Below, piece by piece: positions 40,798-50,091 of a DNA stretch of 64,000 nucleotides (positions are counted from its first letter, which is position 1; each line of letters opens with the position of its first letter). The notes beneath the pieces were generated by a model that was not told where the DNA came from, made no database searches, and saw only the letters and a list, made by a program, of their open reading frames with translations. Location of the stretch: positions 48,505-112,504 of the forward strand of contig JAKFEY010000040.1 of NCBI GenBank assembly GCA_036675475.1, read 5' to 3'. Made by a program: the position numbers and the translations under genes. The DNA comes from JALYRV01 sp036675475 (GTDB lineage Bacteria; Acidobacteriota; Vicinamibacteria; Vicinamibacterales; SCN-69-37).

Positions 40798-43215
40798 ATG
40801 CCGCTGTCCATTCGCGTCGCGATCCGCTCACTGCTCCGCACACCCGGCTTCACCGCCGTCGTCGTGCTGACGCTCGCCATCGGCATCGGCGCCACCACCG
40901 CCATCTACAGCGTCGTCGACGCCGTGCTGATCAATCCGCTGCCCTACCCGACGCAGGACCGCCTGCAGATGATCTGGGTGACCAATCCGCAGCAGGAAAT
41001 CGACAAGGACGTCACGTCATATCCGAACTTCGCCGACTGGCAGGCGCAGGCGACCACGTTCGAGGCGATGGCGGCGGTCAACAGCACGAACTTCACGATC
41101 ACGGGCGCCGGGGAGCCCACGATGGTGCCAGCCGAGCGCGTGACGGGCCGGTTCTTCGACCTGTTCGGCACACCCGCGAAATACGGGCGCACGCTGCAGC
41201 CCACCGACAACGACGCGGGACGCGAGCAGGTGCTGGTGTTGAGCCACTCACTCTGGACGTCGCATTTCGGCGCGGATCCGGGCGTCATCGGACGCACGGT
41301 TGCGATCAACGCCCGCCCCTTCGAGATCGTCGGCGTGATGCCCGAGGCGTTCAGCGCGATTCACACCGCCGAGGCGTGGGCGCCGCTGCCCACGACGGGC
41401 GCGTTTCAGCAGATCGTCCAGAGCCGCGGCAGCCTGTGGCTCGAGGTGATGGGCACCGTGAAGCCGGGCGTGTCGCGCGACGCCGCGCAAAGCGAGCTGT
41501 CGATGATCATGGCGCGTCTCGCCGAACAGTATCCGGGCAACGCCGGCATGGGCATCCTTCTCGAACCCCTCAAGGAAACAGCGGTCGGCGAAGTGCGCGC
41601 CACGCTGCTGCTGCTCGGCGGCGCGGTGCTGCTCGTCCTGCTCATCGTCTGTGCCAATGTCGCCGGCCTCCTGGTCGCCCGCCAGTCCGCGCGGCAGCGC
41701 GAGCTCGCGGTGCGCGCGGCCATCGGCGCCGGACGCGGCCACCTGATCCGGCAGCTGTTGATCGAGTCGCTGCTGCTGGGCGCCGCGGGGTCGATCGCGG
41801 GGATCGTCCTCGCCTCCTGGGGCCTGCGCGCGCTGCTCGCGTCGCGCCCCGCCAGCCTGCCGCGCGCGGGCGAAATTCATCTGAGTGTCGAGACACTCGC
41901 CGTCGCGATCGCCATCGGCATCGCCGCGTCACTCATGTTCGGGCTGCTGCCGTCGCTCAGCCTGGGACGCCGCAATGCCGCGGATGCCCTGCGCGACGAC
42001 AGCCGCGGCAGCGTTGGCGCGGCGGGCCGCGGACTGCGCCGGCTGCTGGTGGTCGCCGAGATCGCGCTCGCGTGCGTGCTCGTGACCGGCGCGGGCCTGC
42101 TGGCGCGCAGCTTCGCGGCGATGCAGGCCGACGATCCGGGATTCGAGCGCGAGCGCCTGTTCACCATGCGTCTCACGCTGCCCGGCGCCCGCTATCCGGA
42201 AGACAGCCAGGCGCGCGCCTTCTACGCCACCCTGATCGAGCGGATCGAGGCGATTCCCGGCGTCGAGCGGGCCGGCGCGCTGACGTCGCTGATGCTGTCG
42301 CGGCTGGCGAATTCGGCGACGCTGCGCATCGAGGGGGCGCCGCAGCCGCCACCCGGCACGCCCAACGAGCCGGTCATCACGGATGTCGCCTCGGCCTCCG
42401 CCTTCGAGGCCTTCGGCGTGCCGGTGACCCGCGGACGCGGCTTCAACAGCGGCGACGTGCCGGACGGCCTTCCGGTCGTGATGGTGAACGAAGCCTTCGT
42501 CACGCGCTTCTACCCTGACACCGATCCGATCGGCAGGCGCGTGACGTTCGCGGGCTTCGGCAATGACGGGCAGCCCGTCCCCTGGCTGACGATCGTCGGC
42601 GTCGTCGGCAACACGCGCCGATCGTTCGACACGCCGGTGCGCGAGGAGTTGTATTACCCGCTGACGCAGAGCGCTCCGTACTCAATGTATGTCTTTGTCC
42701 GCACGTCCGGGTCGCCCGAGACGGTCGCCGCGGCGGTACGCCAGGCCGTGTGGGGCCTCGATCCGCAGCTGGCCATCGCGCAGCCGCGGACGATTCGAAC
42801 GGTGATGGCGGGCGCGGTCGCCGAGGAACGGTTCCGCATGACACTCGTCGCGGGCTTCGCCGTCACCGCGATGCTGCTGGCGGCGCTTGGCGTGTACGGG
42901 CTGATGGCGTTTGCGACGGCGCAGCGAACGAAGGAGTTTGGTGTGCGGCTCGCGCTCGGCGCGACGCCGCGCAGCGTGATGCTGTCGGTGATGCGCGACG
43001 GCCTCGTGCTGGCCGCCGCCGGGCTGGCGGCCGGCCTGGCCGCCGCCGTCGCCGCCGCGCGGGCGATGCGCCAGATGCTGTTCGGCATCACGCCGTTCGA
43101 TCCGGTCACCTTCGGCGCGATGGCGGGGGTGCTGATCGCGGCCGCCGCGCTTGCGTCGTTCGTGCCGGCGCGGCGCGCCATGAAGACCAACCCGATGGTC
43201 ACGCTCTCACGCTGA
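40798..43215 (+). CDS. ADOP-family duplicated ABC permease
   Basis: This 805-residue MacB/FtsX-like permease starts with IRVAIRSLLRTPGFTAVVVL and then TLAIGIGATTAIYSVVDAVL, the usual ADOP first helix. The first periplasmic domain holds SYPNFADWQAQATTFEAMAA. FtsX cytoplasmic motifs SARQRELAVRAAIGAGRGHL and TAQRTKEFGVRLALGATPRS mark the two halves. The C-terminus reads FVPARRAMKTNPMVTLSR. About eight helices are present. There is no adjacent ATPase. The stop overlaps that of the convergent efflux permease by 9 bases. The start has a -10-like TATAAG 6 bases upstream. Confidence 0.92.
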   Translation: MPLSIRVAIRSLLRTPGFTAVVVLTLAIGIGATTAIYSVVDAVLINPLPYPTQDRLQMIWVTNPQQEIDKDVTSYPNFADWQAQATTFEAMAAVNSTNFTITGAGEPTMVPAERVTGRFFDLFGTPAKYGRTLQPTDNDAGREQVLVLSHSLWTSHFGADPGVIGRTVAINARPFEIVGVMPEAFSAIHTAEAWAPLPTTGAFQQIVQSRGSLWLEVMGTVKPGVSRDAAQSELSMIMARLAEQYPGNAGMGILLEPLKETAVGEVRATLLLLGGAVLLVLLIVCANVAGLLVARQSARQRELAVRAAIGAGRGHLIRQLLIESLLLGAAGSIAGIVLASWGLRALLASRPASLPRAGEIHLSVETLAVAIAIGIAASLMFGLLPSLSLGRRNAADALRDDSRGSVGAAGRGLRRLLVVAEIALACVLVTGAGLLARSFAAMQADDPGFERERLFTMRLTLPGARYPEDSQARAFYATLIERIEAIPGVERAGALTSLMLSRLANSATLRIEGAPQPPPGTPNEPVITDVASASAFEAFGVPVTRGRGFNSGDVPDGLPVVMVNEAFVTRFYPDTDPIGRRVTFAGFGNDGQPVPWLTIVGVVGNTRRSFDTPVREELYYPLTQSAPYSMYVFVRTSGSPETVAAAVRQAVWGLDPQLAIAQPRTIRTVMAGAVAEERFRMTLVAGFAVTAMLLAALGVYGLMAFATAQRTKEFGVRLALGATPRSVMLSVMRDGLVLAAAGLAAGLAAAVAAARAMRQMLFGITPFDPVTFGAMAGVLIAAAALASFVPARRAMKTNPMVTLSR

Positions 43216-44298
43216 TCGCTTGTGGTGCAGCAGCACCGCCAGCGGCAGCATGATCGCGGCAAACAGCGCGAGGAACACCAGCGGCCGCGTCAGGTCGGCG
43301 AGGCCCGCGCCCTTCATCAGGATCCCGCGCGAGACAATCACGAAATGCTTGATCGGCGTGGCATCCGACAGCAGCTGCACCCACGCCGGCATGCTGTCGA
43401 TGGGCGTGAACAGGCCGCTCATCAGCAGATAGATCATCATGATCGAGAAGGTCACGAACATCGCCTGCTGCTGCGTGTCGACGATGGTGGAGATGAGCAG
43501 GCCCATGGCGAGCGCGACGAGCAGGTAGAGGCCGGCGATCGCGCACAGCAGCGGCAGGCTGCCCTGCATGGGAATGCCGAACACCGCGCGCCCCACACCG
43601 AGGCCGATGGCAAAGATCAGCATCGACAGCACCCAGAACGGCAGCAGCTTGGCGATGATGAACTGCGCGCGCGTGATCGGCGTGACGTTGAGCTGCTCGA
43701 GGGTGCCGAGCTCCTTTTCGCGCGCGATGTTCTGCGCGGTGAGCAGCGTGCCGATGAGGGTCACGAGCGACACCAGGATGCCGGGCACCATGTAGTGCTG
43801 ATAGTTGAAGCCCGGGTTGAACCACGCGCGCTCGCGGACGTCGATGGCGCCGGGCGCGCCGCCGGCCTGGGCCGTGAATTGCGCGAGAATCGCGCGCGCG
43901 TAGCCCTGCACCACCATCGCCGCTGATCCTTTCTCGGCGTTGATCGTCAGCTGCACGGCCGCGGCGCGCGTGCGCGCGAGCGACGCCCCGAAGCCGCCCG
44001 GAATGGTGACGACGAGCGTGGTGCCGCCGGAGAGCAGCGCCTCCTCCGCCTGCTGATAGCTGGCGGCTGACGAGACCGCGAAGCGGCCCGACGCCGCCAG
44101 GTCAGCCGTCAGCCGGCGCGACAACGCGCTGTGGTCGTGATCGATCACGAGGGCCGGCGTGTCCCGCACCGTGAATGTGGCGGCGTTGGAGAGAATGATC
44201 AGCTGGATGACCGGCACGACCAGCACCTGCGCGAGGGTGGCCCGGTCGCGCACGACGTGCAGGACTTCGGCCCACGCCAGCACCAGGATGCGCCGCAC
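43207..44298 (-). CDS. ABC-2 type permease 2 of the efflux operon
   Basis: This 363-residue membrane subunit is the last gene of the efflux operon. It has one N-terminal helix, a periplasmic region of about 130 residues (TPALVIDHDHSALSRRLTAD) and five further helices. It carries the conserved cytoplasmic NIAREKELGTLEQLNVTPIT typical of YbhR/YbhS-type permeases. GTG 44298 follows the upstream TAG stop by two bases. A longer start would overlap the preceding gene. The two permeases probably form a heterodimer with the two ATPases below. The stop lies within the last bases of the convergent ADOP gene. Confidence 0.9.
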   Translation of the reverse strand: MRRILVLAWAEVLHVVRDRATLAQVLVVPVIQLIILSNAATFTVRDTPALVIDHDHSALSRRLTADLAASGRFAVSSAASYQQAEEALLSGGTTLVVTIPGGFGASLARTRAAAVQLTINAEKGSAAMVVQGYARAILAQFTAQAGGAPGAIDVRERAWFNPGFNYQHYMVPGILVSLVTLIGTLLTAQNIAREKELGTLEQLNVTPITRAQFIIAKLLPFWVLSMLIFAIGLGVGRAVFGIPMQGSLPLLCAIAGLYLLVALAMGLLISTIVDTQQQAMFVTFSIMMIYLLMSGLFTPIDSMPAWVQLLSDATPIKHFVIVSRGILMKGAGLADLTRPLVFLALFAAIMLPLAVLLHHKRSA

Positions 44299-44300
44299 GG

Positions 44301-45407
44301 CTAGTCGAGCCTCGCATGAAACGACCGCACGCTGGCCGTCAGCAGCACCAGCGCCATCCCGCCGAGGATCAGCGTTTCGCGCCACAGCTCCGTCAGGCCC
44401 ACGCCCTTCAGCATGATCCCGCGGGTGATTTCCACGAACCAGCGCGCGGGCACGGCGTTCGACACGATCTGCAGCGGCAGCGGCATGCTCTCAATGGGAA
44501 ACACGAACCCCGACAGCAGCAGCGTGGGGAGCATCGTGCCCAGGAGCGCGCCCATCATGGCGACGCGCTGCGACGAGGTGCGCGACGAAATCAGCACGCC
44601 GAGCGAGAGCGACACGAGGATGAACAGCAGCCCTTCGGCCAGCAGCAGCGTGACACTGCCTTCGAGCGGCACGTGGAACACGAGGCGCGCCACGGTCAAC
44701 ACCGCAATCACGCTTGCGAAGCCGATAATGAGATACGGGCCCACCTTGCCCACAATCACCTGCCACGGCCGCAGCGGCGACACCAGCAGCGCTTCGATGG
44801 TGCCGGTCTCCTTCTCGCGCGCAATCGTGATGGCGGTCATGAGCGCGGAAATCAGCGTCAGCACGAGCGCCATCAGGCCCGGCACGAACAGGTTCGAGCT
44901 CTCCGCCGTGGGATTGAACCGCAGGCGCACCTGCGGCACGACGCGGATGGACGCCTGCCGCGCCGGCGCCGCGTCGCGCTCGAAGGCCTGAATGACGAGC
45001 CGCGCGTAATTCTGCATGGAGGCGCCGATGTTCGGCTCGGACGTGTCGGTGATGACCGCCAGCTGCGGCGCATCCGCGCGGCCGAGCGCCTCGGCAAACC
45101 CCGGCTCGAACACGATCGCCTGCTGCGCGCGGCCGCTCACGAGCAGCGCCTCGAGATCGTCCCTCGAGGGCGTCACGGCCACGACCTGGTACAACCCTCC
45201 CGCCTCGAAGCGGTGCCGCAGCGCGAGGGTCTGCGCGTCGGGACGCGGATCGACGACCGCAAGCCGGATGCTGTGAATGTCGGTGCGGATGGCAAACCCG
45301 AATAGCAGCACCTGCAGCACCGGCAGCGCGAGCACGACCGTGAACGTGCGCGTGTCGCGCAGGATGTGCAGCGTTTCCTTGTAGAGCAGGCCGCGAAGCG
45401 CGCTCAT
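44301..45407 (-). CDS. ABC-2 type permease 1 of the efflux operon
   Basis: This 368-residue permease starts MSALRGLLYKETLHILRDTR. A first helix is followed by a long periplasmic loop (IRLAVVDPRPDAQTLALRHR) and five helices. It carries the cytoplasmic IAREKETGTIEALLVSPLRP, a YbhS/YbhR signature. It overlaps the ATPase gene upstream by 4 bases. It differs clearly from the second permease, consistent with a heteromeric channel as in YbhFSR and related drug exporters. Confidence 0.9.
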   Translation of the reverse strand: MSALRGLLYKETLHILRDTRTFTVVLALPVLQVLLFGFAIRTDIHSIRLAVVDPRPDAQTLALRHRFEAGGLYQVVAVTPSRDDLEALLVSGRAQQAIVFEPGFAEALGRADAPQLAVITDTSEPNIGASMQNYARLVIQAFERDAAPARQASIRVVPQVRLRFNPTAESSNLFVPGLMALVLTLISALMTAITIAREKETGTIEALLVSPLRPWQVIVGKVGPYLIIGFASVIAVLTVARLVFHVPLEGSVTLLLAEGLLFILVSLSLGVLISSRTSSQRVAMMGALLGTMLPTLLLSGFVFPIESMPLPLQIVSNAVPARWFVEITRGIMLKGVGLTELWRETLILGGMALVLLTASVRSFHARLD

Positions 45408-46159
45408 GGCGCGGCCTCCGGGCGCGCGAGGCGGACGAAGAGATCGTCAATCGACGCGACGCCGTGCTCGCGTTTGAGGCTGGCCGGCGTGCCGAGCGCC
45501 GCGATGCGGCCGGCGACCATGATCGAAATACGGTCGCAGTACTCGGCCTCGTCCATGTAGTGCGTGGTCACGAGCACCGTCGTGCCGCCGGCCGCCGTCT
45601 CGTAGATCAGCTCCCAGAACTGGCGGCGCGTCAGCGGATCGACGCCGCCCGTGGGCTCGTCGAGAAACACGATCTTCGGCTCGTGCAGCAGCGCGACCGA
45701 CAGCGCCAGCTTCTGCCGCCATCCGAGCGGCAGCGTGCGCACGAGCCGATCCGCCGAGGCCTCGAGTCCGAGCCGCTGCAGGATGCGCGTGGCCCTGTCG
45801 GCGACGTCGCGGCGCGACAGATTGTAGATGCCGCCATAGAGCCGGATGTTTTCGCGGGCCGTCAGATCCTCGTACAGCGAGAACCGCTGGCTCATGTACC
45901 CGATGCTGCGCTTCACGGCCTCGCTGTCGCGCGCGATGTCGAAGCCGGCCACCGTCGCCTGCCCCGCGCTCGGCGCGAGCAGGCCCGTGAGCATGCGAAT
46001 CGCCGTCGTCTTGCCCGCGCCGTTCGCGCCGAGGAATCCGAACACTTCACCGGGCGCAACGTCGAAGGAGATGGTGTCGACGGCCGTGAAGCCGCCGAAG
46101 CGGCGCGTGAGATCGCGCGCGTGGATGGCGGCGTCGGTCGCGATCGCGTCAGCGCCCAT
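45404..46159 (-). CDS. ABC transporter ATPase 2 (degenerate signature)
   Basis: This 251-residue ATPase has a Walker A GANGAGKT at 44-51, Q-loop-region SQRFSLYEDLTARENIRLYG and Walker B IVFLDEPTGGVDP. The H-loop lies in VLVTTHYMDEAEYCD. The signature is not LSGGQ but LPLGWRQKLALSVALLHEP, as in the second half of fused double ATPases of the YbhF type. With ATPase 1 it probably makes a heterodimer in which one composite site is weak. It overlaps neighbours by 11 and 4 bases, so the genes are translationally coupled. Confidence 0.92.
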   Translation of the reverse strand: MGADAIATDAAIHARDLTRRFGGFTAVDTISFDVAPGEVFGFLGANGAGKTTAIRMLTGLLAPSAGQATVAGFDIARDSEAVKRSIGYMSQRFSLYEDLTARENIRLYGGIYNLSRRDVADRATRILQRLGLEASADRLVRTLPLGWRQKLALSVALLHEPKIVFLDEPTGGVDPLTRRQFWELIYETAAGGTTVLVTTHYMDEAEYCDRISIMVAGRIAALGTPASLKREHGVASIDDLFVRLARPEAAP

Positions 46160-47087
46160 CGGTGCTCGCGCGCGCCATGAACGCGTCCTCGATGGTTGGC
46201 GGGGTCGGCGCCACGTCCGCCTCCGCCAGGCCCGCCTGCCGCAGCACGTCGTTCACCCCGGCGGCCACGGCGGCGGGTGCGAGATCGGCGCGCGCGGCGG
46301 TGTAGTGCAGCGTCGCGCCAAACGGAAACACGCTGTGCGTGCCGGGCGCGGCGCGCAGCGCGAGCAGCGCCTTGTAGCGGTCCGGCGTGTCGATCGCGAA
46401 CAGCGGGCGCCCGTACCCCGCCGCGATGGCCTGCGGCGTGTCCAGCGCAAGAATGCGCCCCTGCTGCATCAGCGCCACGCGGTCGCAGCGCGTGGCTTCG
46501 TCCATATACGGCGTCGAGACGATGACGGTCAGGCCGTCCGCCTGCAGATCCTCGAGCAGATCCCAGAACTCGCGGCGCGAGACGGCGTCGACGCCGGTCG
46601 TCGGCTCGTCGAGCAGCAGCAGGTCCGGCGTGTGGATCAGCGCGCAGCAGAGCGCGAGCTTCTGCTTCATGCCGCCCGACAGCGCGCCGGCGCGCCGATC
46701 GCGAAACGGCTCGAGATGGCGGTACACGGGATCGATGTTGCGGCGCTGCGCGTCGAGCCGCGTGCCGAACACCGACGCAAAGAAGCGCAGGTTCTCGTCG
46801 ACGCTCAGATCCGGATAGAGCGAGAAGCGGCCGGCCATGTAGCCGAGGCGCGGCCGCAGCGTCCAGAGATCGGTGGCGGGATCGAGGCCGAGCACGCGCG
46901 CCGTGCCCGTGCCGGCGCGCAGCAGCGTGGCGAGGATGCGAAACAGCGTGGTCTTGCCGGCGCCGTCCGGCCCGATCACGCCGAAGCGCTCGCCCGGCGC
47001 CACCGAAAACGACACGCCGTCCAGCGCGGTGACCGCCCCGAAGCGTTTGCCGAGGCCCGCGACGGCGACGGCGGGCGCGGGCGTCAT
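46149..47087 (-). CDS. ABC transporter ATPase 1 (canonical signature)
   Basis: This 312-residue ATPase has Walker A GPDGAGKT at 39-46, the signature LSGGMKQKLALCCALIHTPD, Walker B LLLLDEPTTGVDAVSRREFW and H-loop region VIVSTPYMDEATRCD. A C-terminal extension of about 80 residues (FAIDTPDRYKALLALRAAPG, then TPPTIEDAFMARAS) follows. ATG 47087 is chosen for the family N-terminus. It overlaps the hlyD gene by 4 bases (ATGA) and the second ATPase by 11 bases. Together the two correspond to the two halves of YbhF. Confidence 0.93.
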   Translation of the reverse strand: MTPAPAVAVAGLGKRFGAVTALDGVSFSVAPGERFGVIGPDGAGKTTLFRILATLLRAGTGTARVLGLDPATDLWTLRPRLGYMAGRFSLYPDLSVDENLRFFASVFGTRLDAQRRNIDPVYRHLEPFRDRRAGALSGGMKQKLALCCALIHTPDLLLLDEPTTGVDAVSRREFWDLLEDLQADGLTVIVSTPYMDEATRCDRVALMQQGRILALDTPQAIAAGYGRPLFAIDTPDRYKALLALRAAPGTHSVFPFGATLHYTAARADLAPAAVAAGVNDVLRQAGLAEADVAPTPPTIEDAFMARASTDGR

Positions 47088-48076
47088 GTGCCGGCCGGCG
47101 TGAACGCCACGTCCACGGGCATGCCGATCTTCAGCACGCCTCCCGTGTTGGTGACGCGAATCTTCACCGCATAGACAAGGCCGGTGCGCTCTTCGCGCGT
47201 CTGCACCGGCGTCGGCGTGAACTCGGCCTGCGACGCAATCCACGTCACGATGCCCGGCAGCGTGTCGCGCCGGTCGGGGCCGGTATCGAACGTCACCGTG
47301 ACGGCCTGCCCTGTCTTCACCGACGCGAGCTGCGTTTCGTCGATGTAGGCGCGCACGTCCACCGCGGCGAGATCCGCAACCGCGTACAGCCGCTGTCCTG
47401 GCTGCACCAGCTCCCCCTCACTCACAAACGTCGTGAGTACGGTGCCCCCCACCGGATTGCGCACCTGCGCATCGTCCACGCGCCCGCCGAGCTGCGCGAT
47501 GCGGGCTGACGCCGACTGCACGTCCTGCCGCGCCGTGTTCACGCGCGCCTGCGCCGCCTGCACCTGCTCGCGCTGGGCGGCGATGCGCCGTGTCTGCACG
47601 TCGAGCTGCTCCGCGAGCGTGCGCACGTCGCGCTCGGCCTGATCGAGCTGCTGGGCGGTGGCCGCCTGCTGATCGAACAGCCGCTTCGTGCGCTCGTACT
47701 GGCGCGCCGCAATCGTATGCTGCGCGGCCAGCACCTGGCGCTGCTCCACTTCCGCCGCCTGCTGCTGCCGCGCGACGTCCACGAGCTGCGCGGCCTCGCG
47801 CGCGCGCGCATCGGACGCGCCGCGCTGCGCTTCCAGCTGCCGCTGCTCCAGCGTCAGCTGCGACACGTCGATCACGGCCGCCACCGCGTCCTTCTCGAGG
47901 CGCTGTCCTTCGACCGCGGCCAGCGATTCGACGATGCCGCCGACTTCGGCTGAGACGATGACTTCGGTGGCTTCGACATTGCCGTAGGCGTCGGGCCGTG
48001 GTTCGCGGTCGCACGATGCGGCCAGGAACAGGGTGATGAGCGAGAGGGCAGCGCGATTAACTGAGGTGGGCCGCAT
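47084..48076 (-). CDS. HlyD-family membrane fusion lipoprotein
   Basis: This 330-residue periplasmic adaptor has a lipoprotein signal (LITLFLAASC). A lipoyl/barrel region follows (GNVEATEVIVSAEVGGIVES). A long coiled-coil hairpin covers about residues 75-200 (RQYERTKRLFDQQAATAQQL), and beta-barrel strands follow (VLTTFVSEGELVQPGQRLYA and YIDETQLASVKTGQAVTV). It should link the inner-membrane ABC complex with TolC. ATG 48076 overlaps the tolC stop as TAATG. The YbhG-like context fits the YbhFSR group of exporters. Confidence 0.92.
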   Translation of the reverse strand: MRPTSVNRAALSLITLFLAASCDREPRPDAYGNVEATEVIVSAEVGGIVESLAAVEGQRLEKDAVAAVIDVSQLTLEQRQLEAQRGASDARAREAAQLVDVARQQQAAEVEQRQVLAAQHTIAARQYERTKRLFDQQAATAQQLDQAERDVRTLAEQLDVQTRRIAAQREQVQAAQARVNTARQDVQSASARIAQLGGRVDDAQVRNPVGGTVLTTFVSEGELVQPGQRLYAVADLAAVDVRAYIDETQLASVKTGQAVTVTFDTGPDRRDTLPGIVTWIASQAEFTPTPVQTREERTGLVYAVKIRVTNTGGVLKIGMPVDVAFTPAGT

Positions 48077-49359
48077 TACCGGGCCTCCAGGCCAAGCGTG
48101 GTGAGCAAGCGGGCGCGCGCGGCGGCCAGTTCGACGCGGCGCGCGGCCAGCGCGAGTTCGGCATCGAGCCGCTCGCCGCTGCGATCGAGATATTCCTGAA
48201 GCGGGATGACGCGCTCCTGCCATCGGATGCGCGTCTCGCGCTCGACGGCGTCGCGCAGGGCCAGGACCTGCGCGTCGGCCGCGAGCATGGCCTCGAGCCG
48301 ATCGATGTCGGCGAGCTCCGAGGCGGCCGTGCGCGCGAGCCGCGCGGCAAAGGCCGCCTCGTCGGCGCGCACGATCTCGCGCTCGAGGGCCAGCGTCTCG
48401 CGCTCGCGCCCGGCCTTGCCCCACGTGACCGGCGCCCACTGCAGCTGGATGCCGGCCAGCCAGTAGGCGCTCCATTTGTCGGCGATGAAGTCGAGGCCGG
48501 GCTTGCCCGCGCCGGCACGCGCGAACGCGGCGACGCGCGGCTTGCGGGCCGCGTCGATGCCCTCCTCTGCGGCCGACAGGCGGTCGCGCGCGCGATCGAA
48601 CTGGCGGAACTCCGGCCGCGCGCGCAGCGTGGCGAGCCTGGCGCGCGCGTCTTCGACCGCGGCGTCGAGCGATGGCGCCGTGAGATCGGCGATGGGCTCC
48701 GGGAGGTTGGCGGCCTGCTGCAGGCGCGCGAGCGCGGCACGCCGCCGCGCCTCGAGCGAGGCGCGGTCGCGCCGGCGTTCCACGAGCGCGGCCTCGATGG
48801 CGCGGGCCTCGCCCGGCAGCGCCGCGCCTTCCCGCACGCGGGCCGTGGCGACGGCGTGGAGCGCTTCGAGCGCCCTGATGCGTGCGTCGAGCGCGGTGAG
48901 GCGCGCGGCGGCATCGAGCGCGCCGAAGAACGCCTCGTTGACTTCGGTGCGGACGGCGTAGAGCGCGGTGTCAATGCGCGCGCGCGCCTCATCGAGCGCG
49001 GCCCGCGCGGCGCTGACGCGCGGCGCGCGCGAGGGATCGAAGAGGGGCTGGTCGACGCCGATGAACGTGTCGACGGTGGTACGGGGGAAGGCGAACACGG
49101 GCGTCGACGGCGCATCCGATTGATGCTGCGCGCGGCCTTCGAGCCGCAGCGATGGCCGTCGATCCGAGGCAATCGTCTGCAGTTGCAACTCCGTCTGCTG
49201 CGCCTCGAGCTCGAGCTGCCGCACGCGCGGATCGGCGGCGCGGGCGGCCGCCTGCAGCGAGGCCAGGCTTCCCGGCGGTGGAGGCGGCGGTGTCTGCGCT
49301 GTGGCCGTAAATGGCGACGCCAGCAGCGCGAGGGCGGCGACGAGGCCGCGGGCGGTCAC
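48076..49359 (-). CDS. TolC-family outer-membrane efflux protein
   Basis: This 427-residue outer-membrane channel has a signal peptide (LVAALALLASPFTATAQT) and a proline run. Two coiled-coil/strand halves follow: VRQLELEAQQTELQLQTIAS and TTVDTFIGVDQPLFDPSRAP in the first, then LAGIQLQWAPVTWGKAGRER and LQEYLDRSGERLDAELALAA in the second. GTG 49359 is supported by GGAGG 5 bases upstream and the signal peptide. It overlaps the tetR stop by 4 bases. It forms the trans-envelope duct for the exporter encoded downstream. Confidence 0.9.
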   Translation of the reverse strand: MTARGLVAALALLASPFTATAQTPPPPPPGSLASLQAAARAADPRVRQLELEAQQTELQLQTIASDRRPSLRLEGRAQHQSDAPSTPVFAFPRTTVDTFIGVDQPLFDPSRAPRVSAARAALDEARARIDTALYAVRTEVNEAFFGALDAAARLTALDARIRALEALHAVATARVREGAALPGEARAIEAALVERRRDRASLEARRRAALARLQQAANLPEPIADLTAPSLDAAVEDARARLATLRARPEFRQFDRARDRLSAAEEGIDAARKPRVAAFARAGAGKPGLDFIADKWSAYWLAGIQLQWAPVTWGKAGRERETLALEREIVRADEAAFAARLARTAASELADIDRLEAMLAADAQVLALRDAVERETRIRWQERVIPLQEYLDRSGERLDAELALAARRVELAAARARLLTTLGLEAR

Positions 49360-50015
49360 GCGGACCTCCGCCGCGCGCGATCGGGCGCGAGCGAGGCCAA
49401 TGTCGTGGCGGTGATGTGCCCGACGAAGTCGGACGTCTCGACGCGCGCCGCCATCGCCGGCAGATGTTTCAGGAAGCGCGCGCGCGTCGGCGCCGATGCC
49501 AGGAAGATCAGCAGCGGCCCGATGATGCCGATATGCACCAGGAACGGGTGCGCCGCGCGGAAGCGTTTCGCGCGGCACCCCTCGTCGAGAATCGCCCCGA
49601 GCACGGCGAGCACGCGGCTCACGAGGGGCACGAACGAATCTTCGAGATGCCGGCCGCCTTCGGCGATCTCGCGCAGCCAGATGGCCGGAAAGTGCGGCCG
49701 CGCCTCCCCTGCGGCCGCAATCGCCTCGATGAAGGCGGCAATCTTCTGCTCGGGCGTGGTCCGCATGGCGGGAATCGGCGCCACGCGCTCGGCGACGGCG
49801 CCGAACATGTCGTCGAGCACCGCGGCGTACAGTTTCCGCTTGCTGCCGAAGTGGTAATAGAGCATCGCCTTGTTGACGCGCGCGTCGGCGGCAATTTCGT
49901 CGACGCCGGTGCCGTCGAACCCCCGCGCCGCAAACGCGTCCGCCGCCGCGGCAAACACCGCCGCCCGCGTCTCGCTCCCCTGCGTCGTCCCCTGCCTCTT
50001 CCGCGGCGCCGCCAT
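49356..50015 (-). CDS. TetR-family regulator of the efflux operon
   Basis: This 219-residue repressor has the N-terminal TetR helix-turn-helix: TRAAVFAAAADAFAARGFDG, then VDEIAADARVNKAMLYYHFG and KRKLYAAVLDDM. The ligand domain contains FPAIWLREIAEGGRHLEDSF, like the TetR proteins next to YbhFSR-type pumps (CecR/YbiH group). It is the first gene of the operon and so probably controls itself and all six downstream genes. A TAACTA-TT-TAGTTA palindrome lies 8 bases before the start, the natural operator. Confidence 0.92.
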   Translation of the reverse strand: MAAPRKRQGTTQGSETRAAVFAAAADAFAARGFDGTGVDEIAADARVNKAMLYYHFGSKRKLYAAVLDDMFGAVAERVAPIPAMRTTPEQKIAAFIEAIAAAGEARPHFPAIWLREIAEGGRHLEDSFVPLVSRVLAVLGAILDEGCRAKRFRAAHPFLVHIGIIGPLLIFLASAPTRARFLKHLPAMAARVETSDFVGHITATTLASLAPDRARRRSA

Positions 50016-50022
50016 GATTGAC

Positions 50023-50036
50023 TAACTATTTAGTTA
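50023..50036. promoter_or_regulatory. TetR operator candidate
   Basis: TAACTA and TAGTTA flank TT. The palindrome begins 8 bases before the tetR ATG and is markedly A/T-rich for this genome, in the style of TetR operators of the ACTAACT type. The promoter is expected within the same 75-base gap. Confidence 0.6.
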
Positions 50037-50061
50037 ACTCTGAGGAAAGTCAAGCTTGAGG

Positions 50062-50091
50062 CTTCCGTCTTCCGTCTTTAGTCTTCCGTCT
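50062..50091 (-). repeat. Post-stop heptamer repeat after phzF-like gene
   Basis: On the plus strand the units read CTTCCGT, CTTCCGT, CTTTAGT, CTTCCGT, CT. Read from the gene side on the minus strand it starts at the PhzF stop codon (50091-50093). Period is 7. Confidence 0.85.
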
